A DNA stretch of 64,000 bases from Cyanoderma ruficeps (Eukaryota > Chordata > Aves > Passeriformes > Timaliidae), in contig VZDJ01007747.1 of NCBI GenBank assembly GCA_008694505.1, positions 36,889,978 to 36,953,977 of the forward strand. Reading direction: 5' to 3'. The position numbers were made by a program, and so were the translations under genes. The notes beneath the pieces were generated by a model. It did not search any database and was not told the origin of the DNA. It saw only the letters and a program-made list of their open reading frames with translations. Positions 29,301 to 41,300 of the stretch are shown piece after piece (position 1 is the stretch's first letter; every line of letters starts with the position of its first letter).

Positions 29301-32300
29301 AAATTGGTAAATGCTTTTGTAAAACATAAAATGAAAATGCTGAAGTGTTTTACTGTTAATATTTCTGTACTAACAGGAAGATACATAGGGGAGGAGAATT
29401 ATAGTTTTGTGTAAGGCAGTGATTCAGTCTTTAGTTCTGCAGTAGAATTGGTGGTGTTGAGCATTTTAGTCTTCATTTCAATTCTTTGTTTACAAATAAT
29501 ACTTGGGAATAATACTTGTACTTTCTGTCTTCCTACTTCAGATTTTGAGTCTTCATGTTCTGTTGTGCTAGGATAATTCTAGGTTTGTTCCCTTGTGAAA
29601 GGAAATTTACAAATATTCATGTTCTCAGTGTTGCAGAGGTGTAGATAAAATTTTCTCTCGTGAGAAAGTTAAGCTAAAGACATGTAGTCTGTTACAGGAC
29701 AGATGCAGCTGTTTACTTGGGACCTGCACATGTGGATCCAAAATGTTCTTAGAAACTTTGGTTGAATCAAGCAGTCTTTATATTCTTTGGGTGTATTTTA
29801 ATGAGGTTAAAATGCAAAATCTGTGAAGTCCAGAAACCTACTGAATTGAATAAGTATCCAAATTGCTGCGTCTAAGCTTTTTTGAGATTATTTCAGATGG
29901 TGCAGAAAATAAATTTTTATCTGTTTTTTTATTCTATTTTTTTTCCTGAAGGTGTGGCCTGAAGTGACAGATCCTGAGAAATTTGTTTATGAAGATGTTG
30001 CCATTGCCACTTATTTGCTGGTAGGGAAATGCTTTACTTAATAATATGCTGTAAGGTTATATTTCCTAATAATAGAACCTCTCTAAAGAAGGTAATTTTA
30101 GAGGTAAACAAAAACTTCTTTGTAAAGATACGATGAAGATTTTCAGTCTTCTGTCACAAGGAAATTTATCATCTACATACACAAGACTTATTTATTTCTT
30201 AGTGAGAAAGCCAAAAGCATTAATGTAGAAGTGATAAGATGGATCAAATGGAGATTAGGATTGATTGTTTTATGAATTTTTTCTATTACTTGGTCATTTT
30301 ATAGTAGGAGCAAATAAAAACTTAATGGTTTTTCACTGCTGTGCCTTTTCTTGATAAAATTTCAGCTCAAAACCCATCTTCAAGTGTAATAAGGTCAACT
30401 GCAGATGCAAGGAGTGCAGAAAAATGGTTGGTGCAGTTTTCTCAAGCATCTACCTACTTAAGATTCTTAACTGCCACCTGTAATTCTTAGAAACTTGAGG
30501 TTTTTAAAAGGCAAGCACATAAATATTTTTGTTTGCCATCCAGGGTGTGGTAAGAGCATGTCTACATTGAACTATTCTTGTAGCATCTTACCTGAATCAG
30601 TATTTGTGGGTAAGTTAACTCATTTACAGTACTCGTTGAGGGCTAATTTATTTTGATAATTAAGTGTTTAACCCCTTAGAACCTTAGATACTGGCTTGTG
30701 GAAAGAGCTATGTGATAGACTCATCTTTACCATTTTTACCACCATCTTAACATTCCATGTTGAAAATTAGGAATTTACTTGTAGCCACAAGAAAAATCTG
30801 CAGTGATAGCATTTTTATACACGTGAATGTTGGTTTACAGTGATTATGTCTTGGCTAATATAGCAGTAGTTTTGAGAAAGTTATTAAAGTCATTCAGTGT
30901 ACAGCTTATGTGAATGCAACCTTAAGGTATGGTATTAATAACCTAACCTGCTGCAGAGTGTTCAGGCATCTGTGTGATGGTGTATGAAACCCATTGTTTA
31001 GAAGTACATTACACAGGTGATTAAGAAAGGGTAGGTCCAGTGTTAGGTTATTATGGGTTTATGGCACCTACATGTGACCTCATTTTATTCTGCAGTCCTT
31101 TTGAGATCACCCACTGTCCAGGGGCATGGCCAAGGGTGGAGCTTTTGAGTTTGTCTGAATCCTTCTTTCCCTCTAGCAAAACCGATAATCAAAAGTGACA
31201 ATGTTACAAATACTAATTTTCATGGTTAAATACTCTTCAGGATTTTTGCTAGTCATAGTGAAAAATCAGAGTGCAGAGTTAGGAATGTGTAGTCTCTAAC
31301 TTCTCATTGAAGAAAGAGGGTTGGAAAGTGGTAAAGGTCAATCCATGCTCTGCGTAGAAACAGCCACTTATTAATTACGGGTTACATATCTGTGTAAACG
31401 TACCTGCTTATGTACAGATCAGGGACTAGAATTTGGATAAAAGCTTTGGGGTCCCTTAGCTGGTGTAGAATTTGGGGCAGCTGTCTTAACTAGGTAACAC
31501 TCTGGCTTTTAAGTTCAGTAAAAGGGATGTTACATGTACCAGTCTATCACCAAGTGATTACAAAGAGTATTTTGGGTTTATTTTCAGCTCTGGCATCAGT
31601 GCTTGCTTTAATACAGTGGATATAAATGCAGCTGTGGTGTTAGTTGCAGAGACACTGATGCAGTTTACTTCCCTCGCTTTCCACTGCTCTTCTCTTACAC
31701 CCATTGTTTTAGCAACTTATTTTATATTTATGCTTATTCTAGCCCAGAGTTGTAAAGCCCTGATTAATTTAAACTACCAAAGACTCAAGATGAAGTGGGG
31801 GATGTGCTTAGCACTTAGAAAACTATTGATATTTTGCAAAGTAACTCTTGTTCCACTCCATAAACAGTGGCCTTTTTTTGTTGGTTTTGTTTTTTCTCCT
31901 CTAAAGTTGTTTTACCTGTGAGTGAAGTGAATGTTTTCTGTCAAGTCTGCATTTCCAGCTTTCATCTCCAATAACCTTTGATGGTTGCTTATAGGGAAAC
32001 ATGAGAGCAGAAGTCTAACATGTTCTGCTTTCTTGTCTTAGATTCTTTGGGAAGAAGAGAGAAAAGAAAAAGGCTTGACCAAGAAACAGTCATTTGTAGA
32101 TCTTGGATGTGGAAATGGTTTGCTGGTTCATATTCTAAACAATGAAGGGGTAAATAGAACACTTTTTAAAATAATTATTAAAAACTGGTGTTAGTATTCT
32201 TGTTATGCTTTCCTTTTATCTGGCATGCAAATAGCCAAAATAAATTAATTCACGTTGCTAAAACAGGATTTTGTTACTCTAGTTACTAACAGAAAATCCT

Positions 32301-35300
32301 ACCAGAGGATTAGAAACCATTCATTTATTTATCTTAATTAGTGTATTTCATTTAAATTCAGGGCTGTTTTTTCTGAGGTAAGAAACTAAGACAAAAAAGA
32401 AAAGTAATGGAGTATTTTAGTTCTGCAAAAAGGAGTGTGGAATTTTGACATAGCTCCTCTCACACAAGATGTGTTCATAAACTTGCTTTTATCCAAACTG
32501 AGTTCTATTTGTGATGTCCTGAAAATGTTTTTCTATATCTTTGACAGCAGTCCTGAGATTTCTTAATTAAAAATGCCTAACAGTATACTGTGCTTTCAGG
32601 AGTAAAAATGTGACAGCATTATAGTTCAGTTTCTTGAGGCATAGTTTCTGACACAAGAAGAAAAGAAAAGTGAGACTAAACAAAACCCATTGAAGTTGGG
32701 TCAGTCTGTTTCAGAAAATTGCATTTTCCACTTTTGGGAGAACATGAAAAAAATTATAGAGGAAAAGAATATCTCTTATTAGATAAAGAGATGTCATTGG
32801 GGAGGTAGGGAAAGGTTCCAAGTGCTCCTAGGACAACATTCCTATTCTTGTGTGGCCAGAAAACTTTAGTGTAATACAAGCTCCTGTTTTCCCTGTGGAC
32901 TTCTCATTCAGTCAGTCATTCTGTGTTGACAAACATTGACTGTCAAAAGAATCATGTATGAGACTTTTCATGAGACTTTTTTTAGTAATTGATTTGGCTT
33001 TGTTCTGCACAAGGTTCTTGAATTTCAAATACTACACATTCTTCATTTCTTGCTTTTGTTTCCAGTCAATTTCCTCTTCCCTTTAATTCAAACAGGGGGA
33101 AAAGGTGTTTGGGCTTCAGTAGCTGAAAGATGGTTCTCCACCAAGGACTGCTTAGAGTAGCATTCTTCTTTGAGCCCTGTGGGCAGTGCAGTAGTACTCA
33201 CCTTGTGGAAGGTTTTGATATTTTAAAAACAAACAAACCAAAAATCAACACCTCTGCTTTTACATATGTAGAGATACAGATTTTTCAAGAGCAGTCTCAG
33301 TAGGTGTGCCCAGGTAAAGTTTTGAACCACGTATGTTCTTAAGGTTTCTTAGTAATTCCCTAGTAATTCAAAGGGAAGAAAGGGAATAAAATTACTCAGC
33401 TTCTGCCTGAAATGGCAAAGCTGGTTTTTGTTACGTGTCTAAATTTTAGCATGAATGAAATAATCAAAATTAATGTGTACATTTACTGAACCTATTTGAA
33501 ATTTCTGCTAAAAGTAGTACTTAAATTGAATCTTTCTGTTGTCCAAATATTTCAGCATTCAGGAAGAGGAATTGATGTGAGGAGAAGAAAAATATGGGCC
33601 ATGTATGGACCAGAGACACATTTAGAGGTATTATGGAAATGTATGTCAGTCTTACTGATATGTACATTTATTCATCTGTTCATTGTTTCAGGTTGTATTG
33701 CTGCAAGTGTAAGGAAGCACAGTGGGTTACAGACAGGTGTCTGAAGGGGCTTATCGGTTTGGTATGATGCTGCCCATATCCCTTGGGGGAAAGGAAGTTG
33801 TAAAGGGAATTATGAGAAAAATATTATATTGTACCTTTGCATATTTGCAACTTGCTTATTTCTCAGCCAAGAACCACTGGCATGACTTCTCCCTGCATGT
33901 ACAGATATGCACACCATGAATAAAAGCTTGCTTTTTACTGGAGGATCAATATTAAGCAGCTTTGTTTGTGCCACTAGCTCATAAAAGATAATAAAGCCAG
34001 CCATAATTTTGGATATTTTCTTGGAAGTGATTTTGAGCTTCTAGTGATATGTTCTGTTTTGGGGGCAAAATTGTTCTTCAACCTCAAGGGAGCCAACCTC
34101 AATAACTGCAATAATAGCCTTCAAAAATGAACAGGAAAATGAGTCTGCAAAAGGGGTTAGATTTCAAGTTTCATGTTAGCATTTTTATGAACAGTTTGGG
34201 CACAGGAACATTCACCTTTCCAGACATTCTTAATCTGAAATTCATTAAAGCATGGTGCCAATGAGCAGTTGCCCTTTGGAGGTGTGGTGTTCTGGTTTCT
34301 TGTTCTGCAGGTCTAAAATTTCTTGCTCTGTTCTGTAAAAAATTGTCAGCTCCCAATATAGTAAAATAATTTTCCACCTGTGGTTATTGTCCAGTAGTAT
34401 TCTTTAAACAGCACTATTCAACATATCTTTGGATGCTAACACATTAAATTAGGAAGGAATATCAGTTTTCATAGATGGGAGGTCACAGATTTCAGTGTTG
34501 TGTAGCCACCTCTTTGCCACCCTGCCATTTTGGGTACAGGTTGCCAAAACTGCCGTATTCCTTTGCTACAGTCTGTAAGCAGATCTTACTGAAAAGCTCC
34601 AAGAAACAACCCAAAACATCAAGCTTTGGTGCTCCATCATTCCTGTTGTACTGTATTAAGTCACATCTGATCATGCTGAACAATATTGTCTCTTTATCTT
34701 TGTCTGGGCATGTTCCTTTTTCTGCCCAGAAATAAAACAATAAAAATATATGCTGAGGAAAGTGATGATTTATGCTGGAAGGAGTTAGACAGTGAACAGG
34801 AAGGGTGATACGATTTTGCAAGGCTCCTGTAGCCACGGGAGCCACAGAAGGAAAAAGCACCTGCTCACAGCCTCTTTTCTCCCCTGAAGCTGATTTTGTT
34901 TTGATCTTTACTTGCAGCATGAGTTGCAGGGTGGATGTTGCCATCTGTGGGGTTCAGTACAATACAAACAACGTAAATAGATGTAACAGTCACACTTTGT
35001 GTTTCCAGACTGCTGTCAGACATGGTGAATGCAAGTTTAGTTAGGGGTGACTGTCAAAATGGGCAGTGTGGCACTGATAATTCAGGCTATGCCTAAACTA
35101 AAATGATCAAAACGGAAATGTAAAGTATGGGTAATGTGTTTAATCAACCTTAAACACTTGAAGGATTGGTAATTTAACATCCATTAATGTGCCAAAAAAA
35201 CCACCTTGTTACATTCATTGTCTAGAAATGTTTATACACATCTAAAAATGAGATGTATTTAAAGTGAACAATTTTAACTGCACAGTCACTATATTGATCC

Positions 35301-38300
35301 TTAAGAGGGATTTGGAAAGTAACCAAGATAGTCTGAAATTCCCTAATAAGTGGTTTCGTTTTGTTTTATTCTTTAATTCCTATGCAGATACTGTTTTGCA
35401 TGTACATGTGAATTTTAAGCTCTTAAAACATATATTTTCTATATAAAAAGCTATTATGGGTATCATTTTCAGAACGTTTCCTAAAGGTCTGTGGAAATTC
35501 AAATCTAAAACTGTTTTCAAATTTGCCCAAGAACTCTTTTAATGTTCATACACATTTTTGGGGAAGAGTGTCTACTTCCATGGTATCAGCATCTTTTAGT
35601 ACTTTCTCTGCTGAACTTAGTTCAAAGTGAGAAAACATATTTGTGAGGCACAAACATTATAGGCACTGTAAAACATTTAAATTCAGCCTGTATGAAAAAT
35701 TCATCTTGTTGGTTTTATTTGGGCTTTCTTTTGTTTGTTATTGTTTTATTATATGTGAATGATAGTGTGTGAAGCATGGTGTTCAGTATACTAGGATTTG
35801 ATTTGGGCAACATCTGTGAAGGAGGAGAAAATAACAGTGAAACTGTGTTCTGATTAATTTCTGTGTGAGTCCTACAGGCTGCAAATAAAGTGCCTTTCTG
35901 AAAAACTGAGTTGAGGCATACAAGTGACAGGAGGAAATTGGCAAGAAATCATAATTTAGTGTATGATATTTGTTTATACATATTTAAATGCCAGATATCT
36001 TAATCAGAGTTGTTATTCCACTTTTTTTCTGACCCATGTTTTGTGGGTGTTTGTTGGTTAATTACTTCTCTGTAGCTATAAAAAATTGCTAATTGAGGAA
36101 AACATCATTGGTATCTGTGGTGCTCATTCACCTTATATTTGTCAGCTGGTATTACTTTATATTATTGCTTAGTGCTTTAAATAAAATGCTTTAAAGAAAC
36201 CTGTAATGGGATTCCCTTATTGTGTTGTCTTTTTCTTAGGAAGCTACGATCATTCCAGGTGACAGTCATCTCTTTCCAGATACCGACTGGCTCATAGGAA
36301 ACCACTCAGATGAATTAACACCATGGATACCTGTAATTGCAGCCAGGTATTTTTGCAGAGAGAGGGGAGTGGGATGGAAGGAATTAAAAAAACAAACAGG
36401 CAGAAATAAAACAAACCACCCCCCCATAATTACCCATGGGGGCTTGGTAAAAGCTGTCAGCTTTTGTTCCACTCCTGTTGTTCTTGTAAGACTGGCTACT
36501 TTTGATGCAAGTTGATTATTTTTACAAAATGTTTCTCTTTCTGTCGAGAAGCACAGATGCAGTATTTACTTTCTCATGGAATTCAGTGCAGCATTTTGCT
36601 TTTGAAATTCAAAAACCAAAACTGTTTTTTATTCCTTATATGTGAAGCTGTTGTTTGGGTTTTTGTTGTGGCTTTTTTTTTCTTGTACAATACAAATACA
36701 AGCTTATGGTTCTGCCTTCCCTTGAGCTGTTGTGCTCTTTACAACCAGCAACAGTAATTTAGAGTTTTACTTCTGCAAACTAAGCTGGCAAAGTAGGTTG
36801 CTACATCAAATACTTTGTGAAATGGTGTTTTTGACTAAACCAAGAGTTTGACTGAAAGAATTATAAATATTATTGCATGAAGCTCTGTTGCTTAATAAAA
36901 AAAACCCATTGCTGCTTTTATCTGATAGGTTAGTTGTTAAATTTTTATGCTTTCTGAAATAATTTACTGTCCAGCAGTTTGTTATCCTTCTTTTAGGTCT
37001 TCCTATTCATGTTGCTACTTTGTGCTGCCATGCTGCTTCTTTGATTTCCATGGAAAATACAGCCGAAGACAAAGCAAGAAAACTCAGTACAGAGAATATC
37101 TTGATTTTGTTGCCCAAGTTGGATCTGTATGTGGCTTTCATGTGGAAGAAGATTGCCTTAGAATTCCATCAACAAAAAGGGTAATTTTGGCCTCTGTAGG
37201 GCTTTTGTCTTTTTTGGGTTTTAATCTGCTCTGTTTGAAGCATATGGATGTTTGTTCACTGTTATTGCTATAAAATTAGAATATAGTTTGTTTCATTACT
37301 TGATACAGTATGCTCTGAAAAGGGATTAAAAATACTCATTGTTTTCTTGGGAATTCTACTCTTGATGTTATAGGTACAGTCCTAAAACAAGAAAAAATGA
37401 AACGTTTCATGATTTTCTCTTATGTCATGCTGTATGATGGAAAACTTAAAAAAACTTATTTTTTGCCTTAATTTTTCTAGCTTGTACTTTTTTGTAGTTA
37501 GTTTTGCTGTTTTTCCTGTCCAGTGAAATTCAAAGTGAAGTGTTCTCAGAGTAGGAAGAGATGTCCAGCTTTAGCTTTAAATAATCTGAGGGTCAGGAAC
37601 AATATTTTTGCTGTGTGATTGTATAGCATGATGGATTATGATTCGTTTACTGGATTTCTTCTGGGGCACCAATATTTAAAGACTGCAATTAAAAACTCCT
37701 CAGGTGTTTACTGAGTTGGTATTAGATTTTATTGTAAGTAGTGAGAAGCCTGTATAAATGTGTGGAGGTTGTGGGGCTGGGTGTAAGTACAGGACTCTGA
37801 TAGTGATTTACCTGTTTGTCCTGAACCAGGTGAGCTTTGTTGGGAAAAGCAGGACCTATGCAGCTGCTGAACGGGCTGGGATTGACCAGCGGATAACTCA
37901 GTTCATTAACGCCCGTCGGACCTGTGCTGTGGCCACGCGTGACACAAGGGCTGGATTTAACCATGAGGATCGTGGTCTGTGCAAAGAAGGAGGCTCAGAA
38001 CCTCCTGAGGATGAGACTGAAACAGCTGGTACAGTTTGGATGCCTGGATTTCAACCCAGAGAAAAAGTGGAACAAATCAGAAATTGTGCTTCTCTCCCTC
38101 GGGATTTTGTAGATGAAGTGGTTCTCAATGTGGCAAACTTGCTGTTAAATGCAGCCCCCCAGAAATCATGTACTGATAAGCAGGGTGGAAATATGAATGC
38201 CTGGAATCAAGGAGGTGAGGTTATCTTTCCTTTATACTATCTTTAGCTGGTAGAACTTGTCTTTTCCAGCAAATTTACATGTTTTTAAATAGATTTTTAG

Positions 38301-41300
38301 GAAATGCTGAGAACAATACAGTTGCAATCAAAGGTACTTTTTTTCCCAATATGGTTTATAGATGAATATTTTGAATATTTTGAAAGTGGTGTGAGATTTT
38401 TTTCCTGGTTTATGCTTAAATACTATTATAGAATCCATTTTTATTAAACCAAACCCAACTACGCCCATAACTCTACCCTATTTGGGGAGAGTGTTATGGT
38501 TTAGACTATTAACATAATAATTAGCTATAAGTCTGTAAGAGTTTGTAAAAGTGCTATTAGGTTGCAACCTAATAGCAATAACCATGATTAGGAATTTTTC
38601 GTTTAGTTTTAGGAACAAAAAGAATGTTAAGCTGCTGTTAATTGTATAAGCAGTCAGTTCTCACTACTGCCATCCTTCCATTTTCTTCCATCTGATTTTA
38701 TTATTTACTCACTGTAGTTTGTCATAAGTTACTGAGTCTTCTACCTACATGTTTATAAACAGTGCTTATTGCAATGAGGGTTGCATGCTACTGTAAAAAG
38801 AGCAGAGCAAACAAAGCCTCTTACTGTGGAAATTCTGACCTGCCTCCTGTAAAATGAAAGCTGCTGTTTTATAGACAATATACATAGAAAATATATATAC
38901 ACACACATCATATTGTGAGGGAAAAGTTGCTGCAGTACTCCTAGATAATTCTGACATTCTGTTCATAATCATTACCTTACATAGAAGCTGAATTGTGTTA
39001 AGGTTTTTTATAGAAAAGTTTTTAATAATTCTCCCATTTTTTATTGCAGAAAGCCTTTCCTTGAGAGAAGTGGCAGAACACTTGAATAAAGAGACTTTAA
39101 AAAAGCTGAAAAGTGAATATGGAGGCCTGCAGACACTACTCAAGAACAATCATCAAGTATTTGAAGGTAAAGGAGTTAAGGAGTTTTGAATTTTTTGGGG
39201 TTTTTTTTTCCCCTTAATCATATATTGTATCTCTTCTATATGCAGTTAAAACTTAACTGAAAAATTACTATGGTGGTGATTTTTTAACTGCTTTTCGTAT
39301 CTTTGTGGAAAGCTGAATATTCTTTATGTACCCATTGCTCCAAGATATTGTTAATAAAGCTCTTATGAATGAGATTGGTGAAGCATCTGTCAGCAAAATG
39401 TTCTACACAGGCTGTTTCTGAAAAGACAAACCTTTAGTTTAAATGGCTAATTTGATGCTATTCTTTGACCTTTTATTTTTGTTTCTTCCTGTGTCAAATA
39501 CAGAGCAGTTTTACTAAAGCGTTTAACTGAGGCTTAGTCTGACTGGCCTTGCTAAGCCCCAAAGTGTAGATGCTGACATGAAACAAAATTAGCCTCCTTA
39601 AGAACCTAGAATTGTGAGGCTTGATGTGTTTCTGTAGCTTGCGGTAGGTAGCTTGTGTTTCTGTAGCTTGTGGTAACATGGCAGAAAGAACTCAGTAGCA
39701 GGTCTCATTGGCTGGTTGGGTTTGTTGATAGCAGTTTTTTGGGTCTGGGTTTTTTTCCCTGTTGTAATGTGTGGTGACAGTATCCTTCGTGTAATTTGTT
39801 TGGGGCTTTTTTGTCAGTGTGAAGCTTTGCAAAACTAAAATGTAAGTTTGCAGTAATACGAGATCTTCAAGGTTTTATGAGTATTAAAGCTGCTTCAAAT
39901 TTCAAAGTGTGTTATGTGCTAACAGTTCCATGTCTCCTGTAAAATACCCATCAACTAATCCATGGCAAGTAATCCTGAGTATGCAACCTCTTTGTTGCCA
40001 ATGGTCAACTTAGGCAAGTTTAGCGCCCACTAAAGATTTCTGTACACTTGGCTTATAAAATCCTCCTGAGTAACCACCCATTAAAAAGAGTTGGTCACGT
40101 GGACTTTATTATGCGTGTGAATTTGGTTCCCTGTCATTAGGAATAGGTGAAAAAGGTTTTGCAACGTGTTATGTTGTAAATGGAAGGCTGTGTGCACATT
40201 ACATATGAAGAAAGGTCTGACTTGATCCTGGTCTATCTCAGTAATTTACATCACATGAATACTCCCCAGGGATTGGGGAGAGACCATGTGATTCCTCCCT
40301 TAGTAGCATGTCACCATAACAAGACACTTCTGGTAGTCTCCAAGGACATTGCTCCTGCCCAGGAGGACAGAGAAGAGCATGGCTACAGCTCTTTTGGCAT
40401 CTTTACTGAATTGTTTTTCTTTTAAAACGTGGAAATGGATGGATGTACACACACTCACCAAACAAAAAGTGCATCTTAGAATAACTGATTGGTGGCGGTT
40501 TCTTTAGATCAGGTATCTTGTCCAATGCAAGACTGATTTTCTAGGGAAAAATTATACTTGATCATAAATAGCTGTTAATTTTTCTTTGTCTTTTGCGAGG
40601 GATTTTAAATCTCAGCTGAAATTGCTTCTTGATTGGCATGGTATGAGTTCAGATCTGTCTGTGTATCACAAGGAAACCTGGAGACATTAATTAATCCAGT
40701 GCAGACTGTGTGATATTCAGCTTTCACTGGACTTGTTACTTTTTGAACAGCAATTATCAGAATGCAGAACGGTATTCATTAACTATGCCAAGCTACAATG
40801 TCTGATACAGAAGGCGTGATTGAAGCACAATATGAAAACAGAGCATGGCAACTTAAAAGTGGCAGGTTCTTCCCTCTTGAGTTTCACTGTTGTTTATCAT
40901 CTGGTTTTTTCTTCCTCTCTGACTAACTTCCTTTCATCTATTTTGTTCACTCACTTAAGGAGTTGACAGCGATTCACAAGTGTGTGCATGTGCAGTTTAT
41001 GGTCCTAACACAGCAAAGGAATTTAAAAAACCCGAAGTGCTGAATCCTTATTAAGCAATGATAATTCAGTGTTGGTTCACATGAAGGATTAGACTTGTTA
41101 TCTCCTTGGTGCAGTGTGTTTTTGGGTCAGTGAACTGTGAAAGTAGTAGAAGACACTTGCTGGTAATCACATTTTAAATGTGGAATCATAAAGTTACGAA
41201 TATGGGAAGAATTACAGCTCCTGAAATTGAAACTTCTTTTGTTAGAACTTGCAATCTAAGTTGAGATGATTTTAGTCTAAATGATCCCAACTGCTATATT

